A stretch of DNA of 64,000 nucleotides from Domibacillus enclensis (GCF_900156125.1 NZ_FTLX01000003.1:124001-188000); one strand, 5' to 3'. Counted from the stretch's first letter, positions 45,532 through 55,983 are shown. Made by a program: numbers and translations. The notes: generated by a model not told the origin, from the sequence alone.

Positions 45532-46935
45532 ATGAAAAAAGTCCTTTTATTTTCACTGTTTTTGTTCGTCGTTTGTGGGGTTTTACTAACCGTTCAATGG
45601 ATTGGCTATGAAAAATTATCCAGTGCATCCGGGAATATTGTCGCCACTCAGCTGCTGGAATTAGACATAAAAAAGAACGAGATTGAAGTAAAGCAAACGC
45701 TTTACTCCATTCCTGATGGTACCACGGTTAAAGTCATCTTTCCGGCAGATGCCCGGGAAATATCTTGTGCGGATGGAACAGACTGTGAAGTGGGAGGGCA
45801 ATCTGCTTCGTTGACGGCGTCAGGCGGCGTCAGCACCGTCCAATATAAGCTGCCGGCTTTACCAGGTGGTCAAGCCTTCGTGTTACCCAACTGGCAGGCA
45901 GTGCTTGAAAACGTTGATGTCATCAAAACGGAGCTGCTCGTCACCGATCATTCAAAAAAAGGCGGACAATGGATTTCTTCATTAGCTCAAACCGCCAATG
46001 AACAGTTGTCAATGATTGATTTTTATTCTTTTAAAGGAGAGGGGCATCAAGCGCCGCTGTTCTGGCAAAAAAGTCCCTTGGAGAAAACCGAATTCGCCGG
46101 AATGACGGTTTATTCAGCTGAACCAGTCAGCATACCGAAAGAGTCGATTTCTTTCCCATTTTCAAAGGATGAAATGGACGCTCAAACGGTAATTATTACT
46201 GGAAGCGTGAAGCCAAGGCAACTGGACGGGTTAACGATTATCGGAAAAGAAAGCGAGTTAAGAGGAATTCGAACGGCAGTCGTCACGCAATATGCGGAAA
46301 AGCATTTTATCTTTCCGGAGGAAGAAAAGTGGCTTGCTTCCTTTGTGGCGGTGGCGTTATATGATGCACAGCCGATGTATATGAAAGCGGCACGGTTGGA
46401 TGAACGCATGATGAGTGCTCTAACCGAATCCGAGCAAGAAAAATGGAAGCAGGCGCTATTCAGTTTCAAAGGAAAAGAAGTGACGGCAGAAAAGCTTGAT
46501 GAAGCTCTTTCTGCTGTAAAAGGGGAACAGACCGATTTCTTTCAACGTAATAAGCAGGTGAATACACCAGACGCACCGCTTGTGTTCTTCGACGAGCGTC
46601 CGGTAACGGTGGAAGGAGAGCCTGTGTCCTTTCATTTAAAGAAAAAAGATGGCTTGCTGTACGTTCCGTTAAAAGAAGCAGTCTCATCACTCGGGTATAC
46701 GGCGAGCACTGTATCCGGCGGAGAGTTGCTGCTGAAAAAGGAATTTGAAACCTTCCGCGTAAACGTAAATGAAAAACGTGTTCTTTTAAATGAACACCAG
46801 TATGCTCTTTATGAAACCGCGCTTCAAGAAATAGACGGTACACTTTATATTGATAAGATCTGGTTTCAAAAGCTGTTTCTCGTCGAAGTGGTTGAACGTG
46901 ACGAGGCTATTGACCTCGCTTCATACGGAATTTAA
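45532..46935 (+). CDS. Secreted or membrane-anchored protein with stalk domain
   Basis: 467 aa. N-terminal signal anchor (KKVLLFSLFLFVVCGVLLTVQWIGY), a long extracytoplasmic region, and a C-terminal copper amine oxidase N-terminal-like (stalk) domain (about 365-460, LLYVPLKEAVSSLGYTASTV...TLYIDKIWFQKLF). This domain is a non-catalytic cell wall-associated module in many Bacilli. No enzyme motif is visible. GGAGGCGGAG precedes the start. Confidence 0.78.
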   Translation: MKKVLLFSLFLFVVCGVLLTVQWIGYEKLSSASGNIVATQLLELDIKKNEIEVKQTLYSIPDGTTVKVIFPADAREISCADGTDCEVGGQSASLTASGGVSTVQYKLPALPGGQAFVLPNWQAVLENVDVIKTELLVTDHSKKGGQWISSLAQTANEQLSMIDFYSFKGEGHQAPLFWQKSPLEKTEFAGMTVYSAEPVSIPKESISFPFSKDEMDAQTVIITGSVKPRQLDGLTIIGKESELRGIRTAVVTQYAEKHFIFPEEEKWLASFVAVALYDAQPMYMKAARLDERMMSALTESEQEKWKQALFSFKGKEVTAEKLDEALSAVKGEQTDFFQRNKQVNTPDAPLVFFDERPVTVEGEPVSFHLKKKDGLLYVPLKEAVSSLGYTASTVSGGELLLKKEFETFRVNVNEKRVLLNEHQYALYETALQEIDGTLYIDKIWFQKLFLVEVVERDEAIDLASYGI

Positions 46936-46938
46936 AAG

Positions 46939-46964
46939 CAAGCATGCCGGCGCCGGTATGCTTG
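46939..46964 (+). other. Near-perfect 12-bp inverted repeat after the stalk-domain gene
   Basis: CAAGCATGCCGG-CG-CCGGTATGCTTG, one G-T pair. No U tract follows, so it is not a standard terminator; it may protect the 3' end. Confidence 0.6.
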
Positions 46965-47040
46965 TATGGAAGAAGTCTAGATTTTGCCTGGCTGTTTATG
47001 ATACCATAAACGGAGAAAAACGATGGGCAGGTTGAAAATC

Positions 47041-48101
<1,061 letters not shown>

Positions 48102-48102
48102 T

Positions 48103-48145
48103 AAAGCCGGGGAAAAGGATTACACTTTTTTTCCCCGGCTTTTTG
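48103..48145. terminator. Bidirectional terminator of coaD and ylbJ
   Basis: AAAGCCGGGGAAAA / TTTTCCCCGGCTTT with a 12-nt loop; T runs on both sides. The ylbJ stop codon lies in the loop. Confidence 0.9.
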
Positions 48146-49241
48146 ATTGGCGGAAAGCGAGCAGGGCGGATGCTGCGGCGAGGAAAAAAAGCGTCACCAT
48201 CATGCCGTGCTCCGGGACAAGCGATAAAGAATAAGCAGGAACTCTTACAGGGACGGACAGAAGCAAAAGCATTAAAACGACCGAATAAAAGCTATGCAAA
48301 AACCGGGCGGCTAAAAACGGCCCGTAGCGTATATCTGTGCTGCTAATAATGGCCGCTACTTGAGCATGTACACTCCACCCGCTGAATCCGAGAATCGCAC
48401 TGATCAGAATCAAGCTGACGGGCAAGGAAAGGGTGGAAGCAGCAGCCTGCTTGACACCGGAGGTCAGTTCAAAAAAACCGCTGAACATCGCCTGGAAAAC
48501 AGGCAGACTCGTTTCCTGCACAGGGAGCATTGAAAAAATCAAGCCTGCTGCGCCATAGCTGGTCAACAAAGCGGTTAAAACAGAAAAAAAGAGAATAAAA
48601 CCACCGATCAGCATCAGGGTTTGCACGGAGGATAAAACGGCATCGGCAAACATGGACCCGAAAGCCCGTCCATCTTTTTTTCTTGCTGCTTGAAAGGCAT
48701 GCAGAGCACCTGCTGAGGTTTCTTTCGTTTTTCCTTTTTGTCTGCCGTAAAAGCGAAAGGAAAAGCCGACCAGTAAAGCACCCCCGTAATGAGCAGCGGC
48801 GATAAAGGAACCTGTTTCCGGACTATTTAAAAATCCGCTCGCCACCGCACTTAAAATAAACAGCGGGTTAGAGGAATGAGCCATCGCAACGAGACGTTCT
48901 GCTTCAATGCGCGTAATGGTCCCCTCGGTGCGCAGTCTGGCCGCCATGCGTGCACCGGATGGGAAGCCGGAAGCAAGAGATAAAATCCAGCTGACGCCGG
49001 CCGGACCGGGAAGCCGAAAGAAAACCTGCATCATCCGGCTGGACAGTGAGCCGAAAAAAGCGATGACGCCAAGACCCGCCATTAATTCTGTTAAAATAAA
49101 AAAAGGCAGAAGGGAAGGGAAAACGGTCTTCCACCAGATGTCCATCCCGTACCGTGCTGACTGCAAGCCGATTTCAGGCGATAAAAGCAAGGCGGCAGCA
49201 AAAAGTGAAACGATGAAGGCGGCTCCATAGTTTTTCCACAT
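48120..49241 (-). CDS. ylbJ: Sporulation integral membrane protein YlbJ
   Basis: 373 aa with about eight to ten helices, nucleoside-recognition (Gate) fold. FPSLLPFFILTELM, SGFPSGARMAARL and MAHSSNPLFILS are YlbJ landmarks. In B. subtilis it is a SigE-dependent gene needed for heat-resistant spores. ATG 49241 lies 6 nt after GGGAGG. Supports an endospore-forming host. Confidence 0.93.
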   Translation of the reverse strand: MWKNYGAAFIVSLFAAALLLSPEIGLQSARYGMDIWWKTVFPSLLPFFILTELMAGLGVIAFFGSLSSRMMQVFFRLPGPAGVSWILSLASGFPSGARMAARLRTEGTITRIEAERLVAMAHSSNPLFILSAVASGFLNSPETGSFIAAAHYGGALLVGFSFRFYGRQKGKTKETSAGALHAFQAARKKDGRAFGSMFADAVLSSVQTLMLIGGFILFFSVLTALLTSYGAAGLIFSMLPVQETSLPVFQAMFSGFFELTSGVKQAAASTLSLPVSLILISAILGFSGWSVHAQVAAIISSTDIRYGPFLAARFLHSFYSVVLMLLLLSVPVRVPAYSLSLVPEHGMMVTLFFLAAASALLAFRQSKSRGKKV

Positions 49242-49395
49242 AACATGCCTCCCGGGTTCAAAATAAAGCGTCTTATTCAAAAGTTTTGTACAATAAAAGA
49301 GCCTGTACGAAAAGGATATGTCCGGTCATCTGGAATAGACTATGGAGACAGATAAAAAAACAGAGTCCGCATTCTGCATGGAAGGAAGAATAAAT

Positions 49396-50424
49396 GTGAA
49401 GAATAAACAAACCGTGCTTACGTATGGGCTGCTGGTGCTCATTATTGCGGCGGCCTTTATCCCGCTCCCTTATTATGTAACAAAGCCGGGTGGCGCTCAT
49501 GAGCTTGACCCGATTGTTCATGTGGAGGAAGGAGATGAGAATGATACGGGAACCCTTATGCTGACCACGATTCGGATGGGTCCGGCAACCATTTACTCGT
49601 ATGCATGGGCGTATTTACGCGAATACGAAGAAATTTTGCCAAAGGAGCAGGTGCGGTATCCGCATGAATCGGATGATGAATATAATGTCCGTCAGTTTCA
49701 TTTAATGGATACGTCACAGCAAAATGCGATTACGGTTGCGTTTGATGAGGCAGGGAAATCGTACGATTGGACATACAACGGCATTTACGTGCTCGGCATT
49801 TTCCCGGGAATGCCTGCCGAAGATGTTTTGGAGGCGGGAGACCGCATTACCGCCATTGACGGCCGCAAAATAAAAGCGTCAGCAGAATTAACAGACTATA
49901 TCCAGTCAAAAAAAGCCGGGGAAAAGGTGACGATTGCTTATTCTCGCAATAAAAAACAGTTCGAGGAAAGCATTCAAGTTCAATCGTTTGCTGAATTAGA
50001 TGGAAAAACTGGGCTTGGAATCAGCCTGGCGGATGACCGGACGCTGAAAAGCGACCCAAAGGTGACATTAGAAGCAGAAGAAATTGGCGGGCCGTCAGCC
50101 GGTCTTATGTTTACACTTGAAATTTATGATCAGCTGATGGAAGAGGATGTTGCCGCCGGCCTTAAGGTGGCAGGTACAGGCACGATGGCAGCGGATGGAA
50201 CGGTTGGTCGAATTGGCGGCATTGCCCAAAAGGTGGTCGCAGCAGACCGGGCAGGAGCCGACTATTTCTTCGCACCGGATGACCAGGTGCAAAAGGGTGC
50301 TGTGTCCAATTATGAGGAAGCAAAGCAAGCAGCTGACGACATTGGAACAGACATGGTGATCATCCCTGTTAAAACGTTCTCGGACGCTGTCGCTTATTTA
50401 CAAAACGCCGCCGCTTCAAAGTAA
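49396..50424 (+). CDS. ylbL: PDZ and Lon-type membrane protease YlbL
   Basis: 342 aa from GTG 49396, 7 nt after AAGGAAG. An N-terminal membrane anchor precedes a PDZ domain (about 125-200) and a Lon-like Ser-Lys protease domain (about 210-335) with catalytic S234 (GGPSAG) and K279 (GGIAQK). In B. subtilis YlbL helps degrade the division inhibitor YneA after DNA damage. Its last codons overlap tmcAL on the other strand by 9 bp. Confidence 0.94.
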   Translation: MKNKQTVLTYGLLVLIIAAAFIPLPYYVTKPGGAHELDPIVHVEEGDENDTGTLMLTTIRMGPATIYSYAWAYLREYEEILPKEQVRYPHESDDEYNVRQFHLMDTSQQNAITVAFDEAGKSYDWTYNGIYVLGIFPGMPAEDVLEAGDRITAIDGRKIKASAELTDYIQSKKAGEKVTIAYSRNKKQFEESIQVQSFAELDGKTGLGISLADDRTLKSDPKVTLEAEEIGGPSAGLMFTLEIYDQLMEEDVAAGLKVAGTGTMAADGTVGRIGGIAQKVVAADRAGADYFFAPDDQVQKGAVSNYEEAKQAADDIGTDMVIIPVKTFSDAVAYLQNAAASK

Positions 50425-50433
50425 AAGCGGCGG
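50408..50433. other. Inverted repeat spanning the ylbL/tmcAL overlap
   Basis: CCGCCGCTT / AAGCGGCGG with an 8-nt loop that holds both stop codons. No T run on either side, so it is a weak or Rho-linked end at most. Confidence 0.55.
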
Positions 50434-51600
50434 ACGAGAAAATTCTTGCTCGAGTAAAGAAGCAGTGTCGTGCTCTGGTATTCCAGAGGCTGCCGCATAC
50501 ACACGCGACGCTTTCACATCCAGCTCCAGCAAGTGGCGGCCGGAAGCAGTGCGGGAAATGAGCGGCACAGCCAGTTCCTTTTTAATGGACCGGATATAAG
50601 CACGGCCTGTTTCCGTCATACCGAGCAGCCGGATATAGGACACTTGTTCATGGCTTTGCATCGTCGCTTTATCCGTGTCGGTTAAAATGTGCGTCATCAT
50701 TCGCTGCAGGCGGGTCCATGTATAGCGCTTTGTTTTCACTTGCTCCATAAAGGAGTGAAAGGAGTCATTTTGCAGGGCAGCCTGTATAAGCCTTCCTTCA
50801 ATGCCTTCCTCTACTTCATAAATCGCAGCGAGCCGCTCAGTGGGCATACTGATCAGCCGGTAACGGAGCAGCGGCCAGTAATGTTCCCAGGAGTGAAGAG
50901 GACGCGATGATAAAAGGGAAGCGGCTTGATCCGGCATCAAACCGTCAATCGGGCGATTTGAAAATAAATGTGACCGAATCGCCGTGGCACTCGCGATCGA
51001 ACCGGCAGCCTGCATATCATGGAAGCCCGCACCTTTGCGCAAAACAGATAAAGGCATAAGCGGCGATCCGAGAGCGGTATTTTCTTGAACGTAATGAAAC
51101 CCCAGTATATTATTCGGCTTGGACAAATCAAGCGGCAGCCCGTGCTCGCCGAAAAGCTCGTGCCGTGCTTTCGTCTGTGCAGCGGGGTAGCTAATGCCTT
51201 CTTTCATGAAAGCACGTATAAGGGCACCCAGCTGTTTTTTATGGTCATGCAGCTTTTGTTCCGTTTCAAGAAACGGCTCAATACGCCCGTCTTCGCTCCC
51301 GAAGCAAAACGACTGGCAGTGCAAGTGATGGAGAATCTGGATGGCTCCTTTGGCGAACGTTTCTGCTTTTTGAGTTGAAAACACGTATGGAAGCTCAACG
51401 ACCACATCCACGCCGTGATGGAGAGCCATGGCTGTTCGTGTCCATTTGTCAACGAGAGCAGGCTCGCCTCTTTGCAAAAAAGAACCGCTCATTACAGCGA
51501 TCAAGGTGTCTGCATTTGACAAACGCCTTGTTTCATTTATATGGTAGAGATGCCCGTTATGAAATGGGTTGTATTCAACGACGATGCCAGCTGCGTTCAT
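50416..51600 (-). CDS. tmcAL: tRNA(Met) cytidine acetate ligase TmcAL (YlbM)
   Basis: 394 aa. It makes N4-acetylcytidine in the anticodon of elongator tRNA-Met using acetate and ATP. The nucleotidyltransferase motif H14-NGH17 in VVEYNPFHNGHLYHI is present, followed by MSGSFLQRGEPAL. The family length is about 400. Start ATG 51600 has AGGAAAGGACT upstream on the minus strand. Confidence 0.94.
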   Translation of the reverse strand: MNAAGIVVEYNPFHNGHLYHINETRRLSNADTLIAVMSGSFLQRGEPALVDKWTRTAMALHHGVDVVVELPYVFSTQKAETFAKGAIQILHHLHCQSFCFGSEDGRIEPFLETEQKLHDHKKQLGALIRAFMKEGISYPAAQTKARHELFGEHGLPLDLSKPNNILGFHYVQENTALGSPLMPLSVLRKGAGFHDMQAAGSIASATAIRSHLFSNRPIDGLMPDQAASLLSSRPLHSWEHYWPLLRYRLISMPTERLAAIYEVEEGIEGRLIQAALQNDSFHSFMEQVKTKRYTWTRLQRMMTHILTDTDKATMQSHEQVSYIRLLGMTETGRAYIRSIKKELAVPLISRTASGRHLLELDVKASRVYAAASGIPEHDTASLLEQEFSRPPLLL

Positions 51601-51692
51601 TGGAAAAAGTCCTTTCCTGATGGGATGATTCTTTTATTTTCAAAGATGGTGAAAGAAATGTCAAACAAGCATTTCACTGTAAAGAAAATATA

Positions 51693-51721
51693 TTGACATT
51701 CATTCCGGACAGGGCTATAAT
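51693..51721 (+). promoter_or_regulatory. SigA promoter of ylbN-rpmF
   Basis: TTGACA, a 17-bp spacer and TATAAT: perfect consensus, 26 bp before ylbN. Confidence 0.92.
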
Positions 51722-51747
51722 TACTTTTGTTGCCTTGAGGTGATTAA

Positions 51748-52278
51748 ATGAAATGGTCCATAATTCAACTGCAAAAGCACCGCGACCGCGGTCTTGAAAT
51801 CAACGAAACAGTTGACCTATCTGAACTCACAGCACTCGATAATGACATACGCCGTATCTCGCCTGTCCGTGTAACGGGACGTGCAGATATTCGTCATGAT
51901 CAAATTGTTTTCCATGTGAAAGCAGCGGGTGAGATGATTGTTCCTTGTTCACGAACACTTGTTGATGTGCCATATGCTTTTGAGATTCCGCTGACAGAAC
52001 GCTTTTTATTAAAGCCGGAAGAGGGCGAGTCGTATGAAGCGGAAGATGTTCACCTTCCGGATGGGAATGTCCTTAATTTACGTCCTATTTTGGAAGAAGC
52101 GATTATCTTGGAAGTGCCGATGCAAATTTTTAGTGAAGAAGCCGATCAGCATGTTGTGCAGTCAGGAAAAGATTGGGCGTTTTTTGAAGAAGAAGAACAG
52201 CTTCCTGAAAAAGAGAAGCCGGCTGTTGATCCGAGATTGGCAGGTCTTCAAAACTTCTTTACGTCTGATGATGAGTAA
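51748..52278 (+). CDS. ylbN: YceD/DUF177 family protein YlbN
   Basis: 176 aa. The family accompanies rpmF across bacteria and is linked to 23S rRNA accumulation and 50S assembly. Conserved features include CSRTLVDVPYAFEIPLTERF, EEAIILEVPMQ and the DPRLAGLQNFF ending. CTTGAGGTG precedes the ATG. rpmF follows 62 bp downstream. Confidence 0.93.
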   Translation: MKWSIIQLQKHRDRGLEINETVDLSELTALDNDIRRISPVRVTGRADIRHDQIVFHVKAAGEMIVPCSRTLVDVPYAFEIPLTERFLLKPEEGESYEAEDVHLPDGNVLNLRPILEEAIILEVPMQIFSEEADQHVVQSGKDWAFFEEEEQLPEKEKPAVDPRLAGLQNFFTSDDE

Positions 52279-52340
52279 TTGAGAAGTACAGCTATTCTGG
52301 CTTCATATAGTTTTTAATCCGTTAAGGAGGTGTATATCAC

Positions 52341-52514
52341 ATGGCAGTACCTTTTAGAAGAACGTCTACTACTCGCAAAAACAAACGCCGTACGCACTTT
52401 AAGCTTCAAGTGCCAGGCATGGTTTCATGCCCGAGCTGCGGTGAAATGAAACTTGCGCACCGCGTATGCAAAGAGTGCGGAACATATAAAGGCAAAGAAG
52501 TCGTTAGCAAATAA
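52341..52514 (+). CDS. rpmF: Ribosomal protein L32
   Basis: 57 aa, starting [19 protein letters not shown], the L32 signature. A zinc site of the C+ type is present: CPSC and CKEC. AAGGAGGTG lies 9 nt before ATG 52341. Co-transcribed with ylbN from the consensus promoter; ended by a strong terminator. Confidence 0.97.
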   Translation: MAVPFRRTSTTRKNKRRTHFKLQVPGMVSCPSCGEMKLAHRVCKECGTYKGKEVVSK

Positions 52515-52531
52515 GACTGATTGTATCTTTC

Positions 52532-52568
52532 AAAAAAAGCGGAGAGGCCATGGCTCTCCGCTTTTTTT
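52532..52568 (+). terminator. Terminator of ylbN-rpmF
   Basis: AAAAAAAGCGGAGAG / CTCTCCGCTTTTTTT with a 7-nt loop. Confidence 0.94.
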
Positions 52569-52594
52569 GTCCTATTTTTCAGGAGGCGAACGAG

Positions 52595-53470
52595 ATGAAT
52601 ATTCATATTATTGGCGGCGGTGCGCTCGGGCTTTTTTTTGCCGCAGAGTGGAGCGGGTTTCATCAGGTAACGCTTCAGACGAGGACAAGCGAGCAGCGTG
52701 ACCGGCTTCAAGCAGAAGGAATCCGGGTGATAGAGGACGGCTGTGAATCGATTCATTTTGTGCAAACGGCGGACTCAGCCCCTACTGAAACGGCGTTAAC
52801 GGTTGTAGCCGTAAAGCAGTATCAGCTCGATGCAGTGCTGCCTGTGCTCCCGGCTCACTCATCTGTTCTGTTTATTCAAAATGGACTGAGCCACTTACGT
52901 AAAGTACAAGAGATTCCCCACCCGGCGGTTTATGCCGCTTCGGTTATGCACGGCATCGCCCGGCAGGACGGACGAACGATCCAGGTAAACGGCCGTAACA
53001 CCACGAAAATTGCTGGTGTGAAAGGTGGAAGCCCGGCGGTCTGGGAATCCTTATGTACACCTCAGCTCGCGTTTGAGTGGCAGGAAGGAGCGAAGGAAAT
53101 GCTGCTCGAGAAAATGGCGGTGAATGCTGTCATTAATCCGCTAACCGCGCTCCTGTCTGTTCAAAACGGTGTTCTTGCCGACAACCCCCACTTCCGAAGC
53201 ACGGCCATGCAGTTATGTGAAGAATTCGCCTTGACATTTCCCGGTCGGACGGCGGAGGATGTGTTTCAGTCTGTAATGGACGTTTGCCGAAAAACCGCTC
53301 AAAATGAATCCTCCATGCTCTCAGATATGAAAAAGGGACATGAAACGGAGCTGGACGCCATCGTCGGTGCGTTGATTGCGGAAGCCGCTGAAAAAGGGAT
53401 ACAAGTACCCGCCTTCACATTGATCTATCATTTAATCAAAGGAAAAACGCCAGCGCTTATGAAAGAATAA
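52595..53470 (+). CDS. panE: 2-dehydropantoate 2-reductase
   Basis: 291 aa. NADPH-dependent ketopantoate reductase of pantothenate synthesis. NADPH motif GGGALG (8-13), and EKMAVNAVINPLTALLSVQNG holds the catalytic Lys and Asn; the C-terminal SSMLSDMKKGHETELDAIVG is typical. AGGAGG lies 8 nt before ATG 52595. gerR and ylbP, present near here in B. subtilis, are absent. Its 3' end overlaps the facing ABC gene by 14 bp. Confidence 0.93.
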   Translation: MNIHIIGGGALGLFFAAEWSGFHQVTLQTRTSEQRDRLQAEGIRVIEDGCESIHFVQTADSAPTETALTVVAVKQYQLDAVLPVLPAHSSVLFIQNGLSHLRKVQEIPHPAVYAASVMHGIARQDGRTIQVNGRNTTKIAGVKGGSPAVWESLCTPQLAFEWQEGAKEMLLEKMAVNAVINPLTALLSVQNGVLADNPHFRSTAMQLCEEFALTFPGRTAEDVFQSVMDVCRKTAQNESSMLSDMKKGHETELDAIVGALIAEAAEKGIQVPAFTLIYHLIKGKTPALMKE

Positions 53471-54137
53471 GTGCTGGCGTTCCTGTTTTAATGATGGAGC
53501 CTTTTTCCATCACAATCACCCGGTCGGCAATTGCGCGGGCATCTGCCTGATCATGTGTGACAAAAATCGAGGTGATGCCGGTTTTTTTTAAAATGGTGCG
53601 GAGCTCGTCCCGGATCTTCACCTGCAGATCCGCATCCAGGTTGCTGAATGGTTCATCAAACAACAGAATCGATGGATTTGGGGCCATCGCCCGTGCTAAA
53701 GCGACCCGCTGCTGCTGGCCGCCGCTCAGCTCATGGGGATAGCGCTTTTCGAATCCGGTCAGGCCGACTAGCTCAATAACGGAAGCAAGCCGTTCGTCAC
53801 GCTCGGTCCGTTTCATCTTTTTTAAACCGAATTTAATATTGCCAGCGACAGTCATATGAGGGAAGAGAGCATAATCCTGAAAGACCATTCCCACTCCTCT
53901 TTTTTCGGGCTGAATAAACGTTTTTGCATCGAATATGGTCCGTTCCTCAATCACCATTTCGCCCTGCTCAGGTACTTCAAGTCCGGCAATTAACCGGAGC
54001 ACAGTGCTTTTTCCGCTGCCGCTCTGGCCGAGAATTGTCACAATTTCACCTTTCTCCAGTGCCATCGAAACGCGGCGGATTGTTTGTTCTTTCGCATTTC
54101 GGTATGTAAATGTCACATCGTGAAGCTGCATCACCAT
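53457..54137 (-). CDS. Ferric-iron ABC transporter ATP-binding protein, short form
   Basis: 226 aa. Walker A GQSGSGKST, Q-loop VFQDYALFPH, signature LSGGQQQRVALARA, Walker B LLFDEP and H-loop VTHDQ are intact. FbpC/FutC proteins are usually about 340-350 aa with a C-terminal regulatory OB/TOBE domain; this one stops soon after the nucleotide-binding domain. Starts directly after the permease stop (TAAATG), with AAAGGAG 9 nt upstream. Ferric substrate is inferred from the neighbours. Confidence 0.9.
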   Translation of the reverse strand: MVMQLHDVTFTYRNAKEQTIRRVSMALEKGEIVTILGQSGSGKSTVLRLIAGLEVPEQGEMVIEERTIFDAKTFIQPEKRGVGMVFQDYALFPHMTVAGNIKFGLKKMKRTERDERLASVIELVGLTGFEKRYPHELSGGQQQRVALARAMAPNPSILLFDEPFSNLDADLQVKIRDELRTILKKTGITSIFVTHDQADARAIADRVIVMEKGSIIKTGTPALILS

Positions 54138-55778
54138 TTATCGTTTCTCCTTTTCTAATACGGCATGAAACATGAAAATCGATAAGCCGCTAATAAAAAT
54201 AATCAATATAGAGGCAAGCGCTGCTTCATGCACCGCTTCGTCGTTCGCATATTGAAAAGCTTTCGTCGACAGCGTGTAAAAGTTAAACGGCTGCAGAAGA
54301 AGCGTAAGGGGAAGCTCCTTCATCACCTCGATAAAAACAAGCGTGTAGCCGCCCAGAACCGCGCTGCGGATCATCGGCAAATCCACTTGAATGAACGTTC
54401 GCCATAACGGCTTTCCAAGCAGCCTGGAAGCTTCTGTAAAGCTGCGGCCGATCTTATCAAAGCCTGCATCAACCGGGTTAAAGCCAATCGCCAGGAACCG
54501 GCTTACATAGGCGAATATGAGCATAATCAAGCTTAAGCTTAAAATAATCGGTGCGTCGATATTCAGCCACTCGTATAAGACGTTTAAACGACGGTCCAGC
54601 CATAAGAAAAAGGTTAAAACGCCAATCGCAATCACAGCACCGGGAATCGAGTAGCCGAGCACAGTCACCCGTGAAATGGCTTTGCTCAAAATCCCATCCG
54701 AAAGCCGCGTGAAGTTTCCGATTACAAGCGCGACAGCCATAATGATAAACGCAGATACCATGGAAACATACACAGAATTCGCGATCAGCTGGGTGAATTC
54801 CGGGCTCATCACTTTTTCATAGGTGAGCAGCATCCATTGGAAAAGCTGCACAAACGGAATGGCAAAACCAAGCATAAAAATGACCGTTACATAAGCGAAA
54901 AGCACCGTGGTTTTTTTCCTTGAAAGGCTCACTGGCTCAAGCGGCCTGACCTTTGCATTGGAGTAACTGTACTGTTTTCTGCCGCGAAGCGCTTTTTCAA
55001 AAAACAAGATAAGAAACACAAGGGACATGAGAATACCAGCCAGTTTAATAGCCGTTCCGACATCGCCCATGCCAAACCATGCTTGAAAAATTGCTGTGGT
55101 GAATACTTGGATGCCGAAGTAAGACACGACGCCATAGTCATTCAGCACCTCGAGAATCACAAGACTGGCTCCGCCAATAATCGCGGTGCGGGAGATCGGA
55201 ATAATCACGCGGAAAAACAGCTCGAGCGGACCGCTTCCAAGCAAACGGGCATTTTCGATTAATGAAGCCGACTGCTGCTCAAGGTAAGCTCGCGTAATGA
55301 TGTACACGTAAGGATATAAAAAGATAGTGAAAACAAAAATCGCGCCAGGAATGTTCAATATGTCAAAAAAGACCGGATTGGCGTGAATGCCGAATTCGTT
55401 CCGGAGTGTAGATTGCACAATACCTGTGTAGTTTACTATTCCGTGGTATGTATAACCGCCTATATAAGGAGGAATCGCCAGGGGCAGAATCAATCCCCAT
55501 TTGAAAAAACGGCGTAAAGGAAATGTATAAGCTGTGACCAGCCAGGCAAGGCTGACTCCGATCAAAATGGAGAAGATGCCGGTAAACAAAACAATAGTGA
55601 GCGTATTTTGAATATAGTTTTTCAATAAGAATTCCTGAATATGCGCCCAATTTTCATTTGGCTTTTCAAAAATTTGAACAAAGATGGACAGCGCAGGAGA
55701 TAAAATGAGCAGCGTAAATAGGATGCTCAGAATGGACCAGCTGTTAGTACGGCGACGGATTGAACGAAAAACTGTCAT
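54138..55778 (-). CDS. Ferric-iron ABC transporter permease, two fused halves
   Basis: 546 aa with about twelve helices: two BinPD-type permease halves in one chain, as in FbpB/SfuB. EAA-loop motifs appear twice (LIENARLLGSGPLELFFRVIIP and FTEASRLLGKPLWRTFIQVDLP; shown in part as ENARLLG and EASRLLG). The gene is separated from the binding-protein gene by a terminator and a second Fur-type box, so it may also be expressed on its own. Confidence 0.92.
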   Translation of the reverse strand: MTVFRSIRRRTNSWSILSILFTLLILSPALSIFVQIFEKPNENWAHIQEFLLKNYIQNTLTIVLFTGIFSILIGVSLAWLVTAYTFPLRRFFKWGLILPLAIPPYIGGYTYHGIVNYTGIVQSTLRNEFGIHANPVFFDILNIPGAIFVFTIFLYPYVYIITRAYLEQQSASLIENARLLGSGPLELFFRVIIPISRTAIIGGASLVILEVLNDYGVVSYFGIQVFTTAIFQAWFGMGDVGTAIKLAGILMSLVFLILFFEKALRGRKQYSYSNAKVRPLEPVSLSRKKTTVLFAYVTVIFMLGFAIPFVQLFQWMLLTYEKVMSPEFTQLIANSVYVSMVSAFIIMAVALVIGNFTRLSDGILSKAISRVTVLGYSIPGAVIAIGVLTFFLWLDRRLNVLYEWLNIDAPIILSLSLIMLIFAYVSRFLAIGFNPVDAGFDKIGRSFTEASRLLGKPLWRTFIQVDLPMIRSAVLGGYTLVFIEVMKELPLTLLLQPFNFYTLSTKAFQYANDEAVHEAALASILIIFISGLSIFMFHAVLEKEKR

Positions 55779-55844
55779 AGGGATACCTCTCTTGGGCAGA
55801 TTGCGGATGTCTTACTTTTAGAAGAAGCCCACTTAACCATACTA

Positions 55845-55859
55845 TGAAAATCATTCTCA
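55845..55859 (-). promoter_or_regulatory. Fur-type box upstream of the permease gene
   Basis: TGAGAATGATTTTCA on the minus strand matches 12 of 14 fixed positions of the Fur consensus TGATAATNATTATCA. It is 67 bp before the permease start. Confidence 0.7.
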
Positions 55860-55930
55860 AAAAACAAGAGCTGGCTGCATATTCGGCTAGAAAACCAGAC
55901 ATTTCAGTACATTTTTTGAAATAATTGATT

Positions 55931-55983
55931 GGAACAAAAGGGTCTGGAAAGAAGAAAAAGCCGAACGATCGCATCGTTCGGCT
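55931..55983. repeat. Copy A of a terminator-bearing repeat
   Basis: Contains CACAAAAGG-like and GAAGAAAAAGCCGAA words followed by ATCGTTCGGCT. The same arrangement recurs at 62998-63053 with high identity. In this copy the hairpin terminates the leftward binding-protein gene. Confidence 0.6.
55954..55983 (-). terminator. Terminator after the iron-binding protein gene
   Basis: AGCCGAACGAT-CGC-ATCGTTCGGCT; TTTTTCTTC follows on the minus strand. Confidence 0.85.
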
